Source of the DNA: Leptospira ainazelensis
Lineage (GTDB): Bacteria; Spirochaetota; Leptospiria; Leptospirales; Leptospiraceae
DNA: 64,000 nucleotides
Direction of reading: 5' to 3'
Assembly: GCF_016918785.1 (NCBI RefSeq)
Contig: NZ_JAFFPT010000087.1
Span: 1-64,000, forward strand
Positions 42,773 to 53,141 of the stretch are shown here, piece after piece. The first letter of the stretch is position 1, and every line of letters starts with the position of its first letter. Under the pieces are notes generated by a model. The model was not told where the DNA came from and ran no database searches. It saw only the letters and a list, made by a program, of their open reading frames with translations. Both the position numbers and the translations under genes were made by a program.

Positions 42773-45700
42773 TTAAAAATAAACCTTATGTATTTTCTTA
42801 TTCAACTTGTTTAAATAATCGCTCAAATCCTTACCCTGCACATTCGCATCAGTGTGATCAGAAATCTTAACTCCATAAGTCCCATCTATGTTCTTCACAA
42901 TTATTCCAGTCAAAAAGTGATTTGCACCAGCTGTATGGTCATTGTCCACGTAAAACTGAACTACAGAACCTTCTTTTATATCACCTTTGTCCACTCCACT
43001 TTTAATAAAGTTTTGGATCTCTCCCTCTGTCAAGGGTGCATTGAGATCGATAATATTTGGTGGAGGTAATGTAACACTTCTTTCACTCGATCCAGCGTTG
43101 ATTCCACCTCGATCGAAAACCAATGAAACACTGGAAGGTCGTGGAACACCCATCGCGTCATGGACTGGATAGGGCTTGTCGGTAGCACTCACATCCCCTT
43201 GCCTGAACTTCGTCATCGCATATTCTGCAAAACTTCCTTCAAATGAACCGTTCATAACCCCTTGAACGAAGTTGGAATACATTCTGCAAACCGGGCTCCC
43301 GAACGAGTTTGCCAACTCAGAAGAATCTTTTCCACTAAAAATAAATGCCTTCACTTCGTTAAAGTATTTCTCACCAGCAGCTCCGTGTGCAGTTGGATCG
43401 TAAGTAAAACCGGCACCGTTCTCGCCATATTTAGCCCTCATGTATTCGATTGTTCCCATCATTTGGAGTTTGAGACCATTATTAGCTCCCCATTGCGTTG
43501 TATGAACAACGTCAGTTAACTTGTTGTAAAGTGTTTCCCTGGTGGCTCCTCTTTCGCTTTCAGGGAGACTATTGATACTTCGAGCCGAGAATACATCGAA
43601 TGCCCTTCGCACGGTCTCTGTATATTTCTTAGGGTTATTTGCAGAAAAAAGTTTATCGTCTTTTAATATCTCAGCTTTTGTAATATACTTGGTATTCCCT
43701 CTAGCATCTTTGTATTCAAACTTGTGATCGGCTGGGAACTGGGCCATTGCTTCTGCAGCAGCTTTCCTCTTGTTCTCCAGTATCCCGTTATCCTGATGTA
43801 TATCTTTCATTCCAAGTTTGTTCATTAACTTGTCAAATAGACTCGGACTTTCTTGAGAAGAAATAAACAACTTGTTCAGCACCGCCGGATCTGCTTTCTC
43901 TAACGTAAATCGATTAGTATCAAAAAGGCCGGTCTGCTCATTGTAATTCGCGTTGTGAACCAAAATCGCGTCTTCAGTAACAAAGTAAGTATGAGCATCC
44001 TCTACTTTTAAGTTGTAAACGGTTTCTTCTCTCTCCGAAATCTCAATCGAAGAGATAGAAAGTGAAGATTCATTCGAAAGGATTGATCTGTCTCCTACTC
44101 GCAAATCTTTAACTTCGATCCAACCCTTCCCTTCAATCTGGAACGGGTGACTCGCCGTCGTCTCTACGACTCTCCCGTTTTCATACGTTAGTTTGAAGAT
44201 TGTCTCTGTTTGCCGAACATACGTCTTGAGAACTCGGTTGTATTCCAATTCTTCACCAAACTCGTTGTAACTAAGGACCATATCCCCAGCTCTTACTTCT
44301 TCAATTGGAACTAAACCGCTCTTCGTATGCACTAACGTCCCGGCAACAAAACATTGCTGAAACACTAAATGACCATTCTGATCTACATATGTGAACTCAC
44401 CGAACGCATTCCCAGCCAAGTTATTGAAGTAGATCGTGGCCTGACCGAGAAACTGGCTCAGAGGACTTGATGGATCAACGGAGTTGTTGTTAGTTCCATA
44501 CACCGCAGGGGAATCGTGAATCGCATCTTGTAACGCGGCATTCCCGATCTTGTCTTTTCCAGGGTATGCTTCTCCGTGAATCAAGTTCATTCCCTGGTTG
44601 ACTAGTCCCATTGCGGCATCTTGTTCCTTACCACTCAGCTTCCCATTCTTCAAATCACTGGATAGCTGACTCATCGCTGAACTAAACTGCTCTGGACTCA
44701 GGCCCATTTGTGACGCAAATCCTTTCAGCTTCTCACTCTTGTTGATGATATTCGGATCCGCTAATACGCCCGCTTCCTTACCCGAACGTATAGCATCCTG
44801 AGCTTTGATCTTCGCATCCATCACTTGTTGGGCGTTCATATATGTAAAGTCTTGAGCCCAAGTTGTGCTCACTTCTACTCCGCTCCAGCTTCCAGTGTTT
44901 ACGTTGTAGCTGATACTCGCTGCTTGGTTTCCTAAGATGTCAGCTCCGAACGTTACGTTACCGTCTCCCGAAATATTGATCGAACCTCCGGCTCCGAGAG
45001 CATTTCTTCCGCCTCCGCAGTTGTCGCCTTTTACGTCACAACCAAATCCGGCAAAGATTCCAGGGGGAACGCTATGGTCTGTGCTAAAGCTCACTCCTAT
45101 GTTTGTTCCGTATTCTTGACCAATACCAACACTGCCGCTTGTGTGACCGCTTTCTACGTTGTACGATATGTTTGCAAAACCGCCGCCGTTACCGATGGTT
45201 CCGCCTACGTTGATACTGATTCCACTTCCTGGAACAAAGCCAATTCCTCCGTTCAGTGCGGAGCTTCCAAAAGCAAAACCACCGCCCCATCCAAACGCCG
45301 CGCTTCCGTTCATTCCTTGGTCGATCAAACCGCCCAGGCCGCTCACCTTGGTCGGTGGGGTATAGCTGATATTCCCTGCTAGACCGCCGGGTCCGGTTGC
45401 TGCGAGTAATAATCCGTTCGCGACTCCTGCAAACACTTCGTTCATATTTCCATGTCTGGAAGCGATCGCACCTTGGACAGCCGCGTTTGCGAGTGTTACA
45501 AAACCTTGAGCAGAGCTGAAAAAATTTCCGATTTGAGTCATCATACTTGCTCCCGCAACCGTTCCGGGTCCGGGAAGAAACTGCATGGCGACAGCCGCCG
45601 CTATTGATGCCGCGGTGGAAAGCATTTGCTGTTCTTGCTCCCTCTTCGCAGCTTTAGCCGTTTGTTTGGCATCATAGTCCTGCCAAAGTTTAGAGAGTAG

Positions 45701-48700
45701 CTTCGGATCAACTTCCCCGCCGGATGCTTTGGAAACTACTTTAGAAATTTCTAAATACCATTGGTCTTTAAACGCAGCCTTGTACTGAGCTTGATAATCT
45801 GCTTTGGCAAGATCCGCTTGTAGATCTTTACCGCGAACATACTCCGCAGTTTCCATTCCTTCCGTATTATAATGTTTTAAAGTGTCTTTCGAGACAAGTC
45901 CAAGACCGGCCATCCCGTATGCAAAATCCGAAGAGGTAAGTAGTTTTGTCGTCCCTACAAGAAGCTCCGACGTCCCTTTGTTCAGGATCGTCGCAAGTGG
46001 TTTGCCGATCTCTTTTAGACCGGGAACATATGTCAGCGCGGAAGCGGTAACGACGCCTGAAAAGACCCCGGCTCCAGCAAAAGTAGCGACAGCTCCTAAG
46101 GACATAGTTCCTGCTCCCCCCATCAGAGCGAGTGGACCTAAAACCGTTAACCCCGCTCCGATCACTCCGGCGGTAACGATCGTTCGGGTCTGCATTTCTT
46201 GTTGCGCTTTTCTTTGAGCCTTTTCGTTTTCCTTACTTCCGATAAAGGCGGCAATCAAATCGGGAGGAAGATTCGGGAACGCTTTTGAAATCGCTTTCGA
46301 AACCGCCGAAACGGTCATGTCGTGTACTTGTTGTTTTGCCCATGCGGTTCCGCTTCCACCCATAAACATGGTTTGAACAAGACTTACCGCCAATTTTGCG
46401 GTACTCGATTGGGCGACCGCACTCTGTTGAGCGTCCTTATTATTTACGGCGACGGCTGTATCGATACTTTGAATATTCTTGCTTATAGAGTCGATAAAAG
46501 CGTCGTTGAGATAATCTTGAGTTCGATTCGTATAAGATTGATTCATATACGCGACTAACGCGTCGTCGTTTTCTTCGGACAACCAGTTCGAATTAAAAAT
46601 CCCTCCGAGTTTGCTCGTATCCGCAAGTTTCACCGTACCCGCATTTCCGATCACACGATCTTCAATACTGGTTTCATGATGATAACTGTCGTATTCCGCC
46701 GCGTCCTTACCCGCTTGCAAAATCGCCGCTCCGGTTTTCACTTCTTGAACGACATGGATATTTCCGGAAGCGTCCGTGTAAACATCCTTGTATTTGTTAT
46801 GAAAATTCTTATCGTCCCCTTGAAGAGTTTCACATGCGGATCTGTTCGCTTTGAAATTATCTCCCGAACACATCCCCGCCCCTTCCGCATTCGACTTATC
46901 ACCCTTGAAATTCAAACCTGTAAATTTGATATAAACGTCTTCGGAAACGTTGTCGTTCATCTCTCTTTGTTTTTCGAGATTTTTCGCCAAACCTTCCAAC
47001 GCCTCCTTTTGACTTTCTAAGGCGGAGATCTGATTCGCTTCGATCAAACTCAGGTTATAGGCCCCGTTGATCGTCTGTTTGATGTTTGTCGAGAATTGGT
47101 TTATGATATTCGAGTCGGGCAAATTCGTATTATGAAACGAAGAAATCTGATCGGAAATGGATTGAAGCGAACTTGTATTGACGTTTGAAGAAAACGTGGG
47201 AACGGATGTGTTATTCGCGATCGCATTTGCATCGGCTTGCAGATTGGAAACTTGGATCAGCCATTCGTCTCTGTTTTTAAATAACTCAGCCGATTGAGAT
47301 TGGTATTGTGTTTGGAGATTTGCCTGAAGATCTAATTTTTTTGTCTGCCACTCGGTGTATCGAGCCTTGTAATCGGTGACCTGTTGTTCCCAATTTTGAA
47401 TCGCGGGAAGTAACGTCCCCTGCCAAGTATTGAACTTCCCGTTTAGCTCGTCTTTGTATCCTTCATACAAAACCGCGTTGTTCTGAGCGTTGAGATCGTG
47501 GACTTGAATATTCCCTTGGAAATAAACGTGATTTTCAGCAAAGGTTATGGTATATGGTACGGCAACCGGACCCCAAACGGCCCAATAGAGACCTTCCAAA
47601 GTCCAAAAGGAAGCTCCGTCGTTACGATAGGTTCCACCCAGCCTCAAAAAAGGATTTCCAATATCGGAATTCCATTCATCGATACCGCTCAAATGGGCTG
47701 CGGTAGAAGTTGCGACTAAATCCACGTTACTCACATCGCTCACCACTAAACTCGGGTTTCCCAAAAGAGTCCCCAATTGACTCATAAGCGCGTTTTTGTT
47801 TGCGGTAGACGGAGAATCGATGTAATTTCGTGCGGCAATGGCGATGCTGTTTGTCCAACCGTTCCCCGGATTGACCATATCCGAAAAAGTATTCGTGATA
47901 TTGTAATTGTGAACCGAACTATCAGGATCGGCGTAGGACCAGTTATTGTATTCTGCGGCACGGTAGCCGAGTGCGGTTGTATTTGCATACGTTAGCTGTT
48001 CTTGAAGATAGTCCTGCATCGTATCGGCGATATCGGTAAGAGAAGCGGGATTCGCCGGATCTAAGGCCGTGCTCAAGTCGTCGATCAAATCCTTTAATCT
48101 TCTCCCGGCAGTATTCAGTTTTGTCTCGTCGATCGAGTTAAACGCAGTCAAAAGTTGCGCGCTTGTAAGAGCGCTAAAATCCCCAAGTTGGGAAACACCC
48201 GTAGCGTCTCTGTTATGCAAAAGCGACTGTTGGAGGAGATACGCTTTTAAGCCGTCGTTATTTCCTTTGATGGTATCTCGAACCTGAGCCTCAAACGCTT
48301 CTATTTGCTGAAGATTGGCGGCAAACTCCGCATCCGTGGCTGAAATCGAATTCCACATCGTTTGAAATGTGGATTGAAGATCGGTAAGAGTTTTTTGAAA
48401 TTCATAAAGACCGACTTGAACGTTTTGTTGAGCGTTCGCATTCCACTCGGCAAGCGCTTGTGAAATTTCGGCTCTTGTTTGGTTCGGAATCGAATTCCCT
48501 AAGGCATCTACCTGAGAATTTTGCAGACTCGTTAAAAAATAAGTCCTTTCTTGCTGAATCCGTGTGGAAGCTAAAACTTCCCAGTCCTTTGCCGCGTCTT
48601 CCTTCTCAATTTTCAGATAATTTGTGACGTAATCGATATATGCCTGATTACCCAAAACGCCGTCGGTTTGAGTGATCGAAGAAAGAATATTTGAAAATTC

Positions 48701-48961
48701 AAGATTTGCCTGAGTTTCCCAATCCGCTCGGAAAGTGGTGAATTGTTGATTCACGTTCTGATCCCAAGAAGCCACATTGGATAAATGAAAAACCTGTTCG
48801 AAAAGAGAATCCCAGTCGTTTGCTTGATAAGCGGTAGTATTTAAGTCAATCGGACCGACAGGTTGAGCAAAAAGTCTGGATTTTTCATGGCTAAAAAAAA
48901 TAATGATCCCAAAAAGTATAATTAAAAACCTAAAACTGCTTCTCTTCTTTGTTCCCGACAT
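42773..48961 (-). CDS. Giant secreted HINT protein with papain-like C-terminal domain
   Basis: A 2062-residue protein resembling the Leptospira large-protein family (TIGR04388-like). ATG 48961 is preferred over a TTG at 48976. A signal peptide (FLIILFGIIIFFS) opens it. Long helical segments follow to residue about 900, a hydrophobic stretch near 915-975 and a Gly-rich beta region near 1175-1400. A HINT domain runs from Cys1537 (CFVAGTLVH) to His-Asn1670 (ILVHN). The last 390 residues hold Cys1892 (VCRMYS), His2015 (ANHFLTG) and Asp2035 (ISDH), like a papain-fold toxin. Confidence 0.8.
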   Translation of the reverse strand: MSGTKKRSSFRFLIILFGIIIFFSHEKSRLFAQPVGPIDLNTTAYQANDWDSLFEQVFHLSNVASWDQNVNQQFTTFRADWETQANLEFSNILSSITQTDGVLGNQAYIDYVTNYLKIEKEDAAKDWEVLASTRIQQERTYFLTSLQNSQVDALGNSIPNQTRAEISQALAEWNANAQQNVQVGLYEFQKTLTDLQSTFQTMWNSISATDAEFAANLQQIEAFEAQVRDTIKGNNDGLKAYLLQQSLLHNRDATGVSQLGDFSALTSAQLLTAFNSIDETKLNTAGRRLKDLIDDLSTALDPANPASLTDIADTMQDYLQEQLTYANTTALGYRAAEYNNWSYADPDSSVHNYNITNTFSDMVNPGNGWTNSIAIAARNYIDSPSTANKNALMSQLGTLLGNPSLVVSDVSNVDLVATSTAAHLSGIDEWNSDIGNPFLRLGGTYRNDGASFWTLEGLYWAVWGPVAVPYTITFAENHVYFQGNIQVHDLNAQNNAVLYEGYKDELNGKFNTWQGTLLPAIQNWEQQVTDYKARYTEWQTKKLDLQANLQTQYQSQSAELFKNRDEWLIQVSNLQADANAIANNTSVPTFSSNVNTSSLQSISDQISSFHNTNLPDSNIINQFSTNIKQTINGAYNLSLIEANQISALESQKEALEGLAKNLEKQREMNDNVSEDVYIKFTGLNFKGDKSNAEGAGMCSGDNFKANRSACETLQGDDKNFHNKYKDVYTDASGNIHVVQEVKTGAAILQAGKDAAEYDSYHHETSIEDRVIGNAGTVKLADTSKLGGIFNSNWLSEENDDALVAYMNQSYTNRTQDYLNDAFIDSISKNIQSIDTAVAVNNKDAQQSAVAQSSTAKLAVSLVQTMFMGGSGTAWAKQQVHDMTVSAVSKAISKAFPNLPPDLIAAFIGSKENEKAQRKAQQEMQTRTIVTAGVIGAGLTVLGPLALMGGAGTMSLGAVATFAGAGVFSGVVTASALTYVPGLKEIGKPLATILNKGTSELLVGTTKLLTSSDFAYGMAGLGLVSKDTLKHYNTEGMETAEYVRGKDLQADLAKADYQAQYKAAFKDQWYLEISKVVSKASGGEVDPKLLSKLWQDYDAKQTAKAAKREQEQQMLSTAASIAAAVAMQFLPGPGTVAGASMMTQIGNFFSSAQGFVTLANAAVQGAIASRHGNMNEVFAGVANGLLLAATGPGGLAGNISYTPPTKVSGLGGLIDQGMNGSAAFGWGGGFAFGSSALNGGIGFVPGSGISINVGGTIGNGGGFANISYNVESGHTSGSVGIGQEYGTNIGVSFSTDHSVPPGIFAGFGCDVKGDNCGGGRNALGAGGSINISGDGNVTFGADILGNQAASISYNVNTGSWSGVEVSTTWAQDFTYMNAQQVMDAKIKAQDAIRSGKEAGVLADPNIINKSEKLKGFASQMGLSPEQFSSAMSQLSSDLKNGKLSGKEQDAAMGLVNQGMNLIHGEAYPGKDKIGNAALQDAIHDSPAVYGTNNNSVDPSSPLSQFLGQATIYFNNLAGNAFGEFTYVDQNGHLVFQQCFVAGTLVHTKSGLVPIEEVRAGDMVLSYNEFGEELEYNRVLKTYVRQTETIFKLTYENGRVVETTASHPFQIEGKGWIEVKDLRVGDRSILSNESSLSISSIEISEREETVYNLKVEDAHTYFVTEDAILVHNANYNEQTGLFDTNRFTLEKADPAVLNKLFISSQESPSLFDKLMNKLGMKDIHQDNGILENKRKAAAEAMAQFPADHKFEYKDARGNTKYITKAEILKDDKLFSANNPKKYTETVRRAFDVFSARSINSLPESERGATRETLYNKLTDVVHTTQWGANNGLKLQMMGTIEYMRAKYGENGAGFTYDPTAHGAAGEKYFNEVKAFIFSGKDSSELANSFGSPVCRMYSNFVQGVMNGSFEGSFAEYAMTKFRQGDVSATDKPYPVHDAMGVPRPSSVSLVFDRGGINAGSSERSVTLPPPNIIDLNAPLTEGEIQNFIKSGVDKGDIKEGSVVQFYVDNDHTAGANHFLTGIIVKNIDGTYGVKISDHTDANVQGKDLSDYLNKLNKKIHKVYF

Positions 48962-49014
48962 AAGAAAACCATCCAAATTGTGATGCTTTCGCTAGATTAA
49001 TATCACAAATAGAT

Positions 49015-49043
49015 TTGACACAACAAAAAAACATTTTTTAAAT
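49015..49043 (+). promoter_or_regulatory. Possible promoter of the 49186 lipoprotein gene
   Basis: A perfect TTGACA (49015-49020) and a TTAAAT (49038-49043) stand 17 bases apart on the plus strand. The start codon is 140 bases further on, so a long leader would be needed. Confidence 0.3.
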
Positions 49044-49185
49044 TAAAAAATCGAAAAGAATTCCGGGAATCATTTTGGGACCACAACGATTGGCCGGATG
49101 CGACAAAAGATTTAGCTTCAAAACTAATTAAATCGTAAGTTCATTTCTTTTCAAAGAGTGAAATATTCAAACGTAGGAAAAATCC

Positions 49186-50355
49186 GTGAATTTGAATCAA
49201 ACAAACGTAAACTCAAAAAGACGCGCGCTCCTTCTCGGCGTATCCCATACTTTAGTTATTTCCGTAACATTCATCTCGCTATCTTGCCTAACGGTATTCA
49301 GAAATTCTAAACAAGCTGACTTCGTAATACCCAAACTCTCTGAAAATGCTCCAAAATTGGGGGTTATTGTAATCTACGAATCTTCCCCCGTGGTATATAG
49401 GCCCGGCCCCATAGCTGAGCTAAGCGTAAGCGACGACCTCGTCGCTGAATTTAGCGAACATCCAAAACTTAAACTACTCGGAATTCATTCGACTGAAAGT
49501 TATGCAAAAACGGAAGGGACATTAAAAAACGTACTGGTTCTGCGATTATCGAGATTCGCAAATCGATTAAACTGGTCTTTCTACGCATCCTTAATAACGT
49601 TATTCCTAATACCGGGAGTCGAAACCCGCGACTTCCAAGTGACAGGAGAACTCTTTGATAAGGATGGAAATTCTATATTGATTCCCGAAATCACCGAAAA
49701 TTCGATCTATGTGCAAAACTGGACCGAAATACTTTTACTTCCGTTTTATTGGTTTTCCAAAAATGAAAGTGTAATAGATCCAAACATCTACAAAGCGGTC
49801 CGGATTGTAACCGAAACTTCTATATATTCTTCCAAGCTATCCGAAGAGATAATCGCGGATTACAAAGTGATCAAAACCGCTCCATTGGATTTCGGAACAT
49901 ATGTACTCAAGGCAAAGATAAAGGATGTACAAAAGGTCGATTCGTATTATAAAAGTGTGATAGGAGGCGGAGGCCCACCTAGAAAGGCCAAGATACTACC
50001 CACTCACCCAGAAACGGACGATTTTGTAAAAGTAACCGTCGAATATGAAAACGAATCCGATGCAAACGCCCATGTCCATCCGTTTTATTTTATCCCCTTC
50101 CCCAGCCTTTGGGAATTGCAGCGTAGAATTTCTGACCCTGCTCAATTTCCAGGCGCGGAAATCCACACGGGACAACCGCAGCATATAACGTTTATACCTT
50201 TCGATCCTAAAACCCTTTTGATTTTTAGGGAGGCAAGCGATCGTTTCGTATTGGAACCGAGACGTTCCATGAAAAGGATCTACTACTTCCAATACCCCAA
50301 AGGTCAATATCCCGAATACTTTATTTACAATGGCCGCAAGGTGGAAGTGAATTAA
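49186..50355 (+). CDS. Lipoprotein, hypothetical
   Basis: A 389-residue protein, GTG start, with a basic N-terminus and a signal ending LSC (ISLSCLTVF). The mature part has beta/alpha segments (KLGVIVIYESSPVVY, WTEILLLPFYWFSKN) and a Pro/His-rich stretch DANAHVHPFYFIPFPSLWEL. No known domain is recognised. It is divergent from the giant HINT gene and convergent with the pump operon. Confidence 0.65.
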   Translation: MNLNQTNVNSKRRALLLGVSHTLVISVTFISLSCLTVFRNSKQADFVIPKLSENAPKLGVIVIYESSPVVYRPGPIAELSVSDDLVAEFSEHPKLKLLGIHSTESYAKTEGTLKNVLVLRLSRFANRLNWSFYASLITLFLIPGVETRDFQVTGELFDKDGNSILIPEITENSIYVQNWTEILLLPFYWFSKNESVIDPNIYKAVRIVTETSIYSSKLSEEIIADYKVIKTAPLDFGTYVLKAKIKDVQKVDSYYKSVIGGGGPPRKAKILPTHPETDDFVKVTVEYENESDANAHVHPFYFIPFPSLWELQRRISDPAQFPGAEIHTGQPQHITFIPFDPKTLLIFREASDRFVLEPRRSMKRIYYFQYPKGQYPEYFIYNGRKVEVN

Positions 50356-50371
50356 AAAAACTCGAACTCTT

Positions 50372-53125
50372 TTAAAGAAAAAGACCGAGCGAAATAAAAT
50401 ACAAAAACGAGTCGAGTTTCCACTCCCCTAAAAGAACTCGAACCAAAAGAAACAAGATCCCGAGTTTCAGAGTATAAAGACCTGTTAGTTTTTTCCAATG
50501 ATCATTTTTCCAATGATCGATTCCTTTCGTAAATATCAGAACAAAAACAAAAAAATAAAAACCGAAATTGGAATCGCCCAGCTTACCGAAAATTTTGGAT
50601 TGTTTATGCTCCGATTTTTCGATTCGATACCCCGAAGGAAGAGGCAGCGAGAGGATCTTATTTTCCAAACGATCGGTATCGTCCGAACTCTTCTCCCTAA
50701 ATTTTATGCTAAAGGAAAGATATCTCGTACGATTCTTGTGAAAAACTTTAACGGGAGTTGTGTCTTCCTTGCCAAAAGTTACTTCACCCAAAGGAACAAA
50801 CTTGTTTTCGGAATTGCGAACATGTATTTTTTCGATAGAATCCTTAGAACCTCGAAACTCAGAATTGGCTCTCACTCTCACATCAAACTCACGGGCCTCT
50901 AAAAACGCTTTAGCGGCGATTCCACCTTGAAGCGTAAGTCTTAGATCCTCTCCTAATCGGGATGCGTCTAAAAGAGACTGTGAAGATTTCCCGGGGTCCA
51001 CGTTCATAATCAGCTCTTCCCTGGGGCCTTTGTATCGCAAAACCACTTCTTCCGTTTCGGGAAAAGCAGTAACTTCCTTTGAGATCTGCTGAACGAGAGA
51101 ATTGATTTCCTTTGAATCACTCCCTAAGATTTCGAATGTGCTTTCTTCCGATCGATTTCCTTCAGAATCGCCCGTAAAATAAACGAATGCCGGACTTTGT
51201 TTTCCCACTTGTTTTTTAAGTTTTAAAATCAGATCACCATCAGCGCTCAAGTCCTCTTTCAAACGAATTAAAATTCTCGAATGGTCTTTTTCTACTTTTG
51301 CGATAATCTCTTCCGTGAAGTTCGATTGTATGAGTAGTTCCTCTACTTTTTTAGAAACTTTGTCGGTCGCCAGAACCCCGGTTCCGGGTGGTAGCTCGAT
51401 CATACCGAGTAAAGTTTGTCTTTTGGAACGAATGGTATAACTTTTATGAGTATAAAAAAGAATAAAAGCCAAAGTACAAAGACTGAAAATTAAAAAATAG
51501 GTCGGTTTTTTTTTAAAATAATTAGTTCCAACGCTTACTAAATTTAGAAGAGATAAGAAGAATTTTTTTTCAAATAGATCGGACCCAATTCGCGACCAAC
51601 GAATCGACAAATTTTCGATTCTACTCTGAATTTTTCCCTTCCGGAACTGGAACCAATGATTTGCAGAAAGATCGGCTTTCGAAATAAACGAGAGTCCTGG
51701 AAACCGAAATGTATTCGTGGAAATCGTAAAATTCCAAACAAGAAAAAAGATCGTAATTCCAAAGAAAATTTGAATTAAACTAAGTCCGAATTCGTATCGA
51801 AGTAGTAAAAAAATAACAAGCGTCCATATCGATTGAAAAAATAGAATCCCTCCTTTTTTTTCAAAGATTCGATCGAGTTTTAATTTTTTTAAAAAAGAGT
51901 AAAGTCCCTGGCTTCGATTTAAACGTAAAAAAAACTTCGGCAAAAAAAGAAATACCAAAGTAAATACGTTTAAAGAAATAAAAAAGAGCGCGTTGATACT
52001 TCCAAAACAAAGATTGAATATTCCGCTCGCGATAACAAAAGTCGGAATCATCGTAAGAAAGTTTGTAACGACATTTCCTTGAGCGCAAAAGAGAATTGCC
52101 GAAAGAAACAATAAAATGGAGAAAAGAAAATACCGAAAGAGCTCACTTTTAGTTTGAGAATGGCGATCGTAAACGACATCCAAACGGATTCCTTCTTTTT
52201 GCAAATCGTTTTGAATCTTCTCGATTTCATGACGCACGGAACCGAGGTTGCCTTTAAAGGAAGGATATATATACAAACTCAAACCCTCCTTACCGTTTCT
52301 TCTAAAAAAACTTTCTTTTTCTTTGGGTTGATACTCGATACTTGCGACGTCCCTTAGATAAAGAATTCCGTTGTTTTTGTAACTCAATGGAATTCTAGCA
52401 AAGTCACTCGGTTCGTTTTTTTTAGAATTTAGAAAAATTCCTCTCTCTGAGAATCCTTCTTTCAATGAGGACACAAGAGAATACGTATTGTTGGATTTTA
52501 TTTTCCGAATCAGATCGTCGATTGTCAAACCTTCAGCCTCCAATCGATCCCGATCGGATGAGATAAGAATTTCTTGAATCTCCCCGCCGACTATAATTAC
52601 CCGACCTACGTTTGGATCGGTTTCCATTTTGGCTTTCAGTTGTTTTTGTACAAACCTCCGTAAATCACTCGGATCCGCTCCGTCTTTTTGAATGGACAAA
52701 ACCATCGCGGGACTTTCCGAAGATCCGGATGATTCGATCGTAGGTTTTCGTACTTCTCTCGAAAAACCGGAACTGACTCTTTCAATTTTCTCCCTGATTT
52801 CCGCGATATAGTGTAGGATCTTATCCGTATTTTGAAAACCCATTCGTATTTCAGATCTTCCAGCCTCGGTAATCGATCTCATCTCCGAAACTCCTCCGAC
52901 ACTAGAGAGGACCTCTTCCAATGGAAACGTGATTTCCGCTTCCATCTGATTCACATCCGCACCGGGAAACTGAGTCGTAACGATAACGGTTCCTGAAACA
53001 CGAGCAGGAAAAACTTCCAAATTCGTTTTGGTCAAACTTACGATCGATAGTAAAAGAAACAAAACGAGAATGGATAGATGAAAACCGGGTCTCGTGTGTG
53101 CAAGTGATTCAAAAAAAGAAATCAT
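50372..53125 (-). CDS. Degenerate RND-family transporter subunit
   Basis: An RND protein of 917 residues from ATG 53125 (a frame opening at 53200 would overlap the upstream pump gene). The N-terminal helix and porter region are normal (FPARVSGTVIVTTQFPGADV, FPLEEVLSSVGGVSEM). The TM4 stretch (INALFFISLNVFTLVFLFLP) has no Asp, where active pumps carry the proton-relay Asp. After the second porter region only about three membrane helices remain instead of five. It is last in the operon, next to a fuller pump, and may be a non-transporting partner. Confidence 0.75.
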   Translation of the reverse strand: MISFFESLAHTRPGFHLSILVLFLLLSIVSLTKTNLEVFPARVSGTVIVTTQFPGADVNQMEAEITFPLEEVLSSVGGVSEMRSITEAGRSEIRMGFQNTDKILHYIAEIREKIERVSSGFSREVRKPTIESSGSSESPAMVLSIQKDGADPSDLRRFVQKQLKAKMETDPNVGRVIIVGGEIQEILISSDRDRLEAEGLTIDDLIRKIKSNNTYSLVSSLKEGFSERGIFLNSKKNEPSDFARIPLSYKNNGILYLRDVASIEYQPKEKESFFRRNGKEGLSLYIYPSFKGNLGSVRHEIEKIQNDLQKEGIRLDVVYDRHSQTKSELFRYFLFSILLFLSAILFCAQGNVVTNFLTMIPTFVIASGIFNLCFGSINALFFISLNVFTLVFLFLPKFFLRLNRSQGLYSFLKKLKLDRIFEKKGGILFFQSIWTLVIFLLLRYEFGLSLIQIFFGITIFFLVWNFTISTNTFRFPGLSFISKADLSANHWFQFRKGKIQSRIENLSIRWSRIGSDLFEKKFFLSLLNLVSVGTNYFKKKPTYFLIFSLCTLAFILFYTHKSYTIRSKRQTLLGMIELPPGTGVLATDKVSKKVEELLIQSNFTEEIIAKVEKDHSRILIRLKEDLSADGDLILKLKKQVGKQSPAFVYFTGDSEGNRSEESTFEILGSDSKEINSLVQQISKEVTAFPETEEVVLRYKGPREELIMNVDPGKSSQSLLDASRLGEDLRLTLQGGIAAKAFLEAREFDVRVRANSEFRGSKDSIEKIHVRNSENKFVPLGEVTFGKEDTTPVKVFHKNRTRYLSFSIKFREKSSDDTDRLENKILSLPLPSGYRIEKSEHKQSKIFGKLGDSNFGFYFFVFVLIFTKGIDHWKNDHWKKLTGLYTLKLGILFLLVRVLLGEWKLDSFLYFISLGLFL

Positions 53126-53141
53126 CGTTTCAAAATCTAAA

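Noticed and set aside
46230..46250. Third ACTTCCGATAA sequence
   Set aside because: Lies inside the giant HINT gene and continues with unrelated coding sequence; the right half of the site is absent, so it is chance.
47782..47988. Minus-strand frame inside the giant gene, and similar plus-strand frames across 44.9-48.3 kb
   Set aside because: Shadows of the 2062-residue gene; codon pattern and length of that gene explain them.
48978..49008. TTGTGAT / ATCACAA inverted repeat before the giant gene
   Set aside because: Short arms and a 17-base gap in AT-rich DNA; kept only as a weak remark in the regulon finding, not as its own site.
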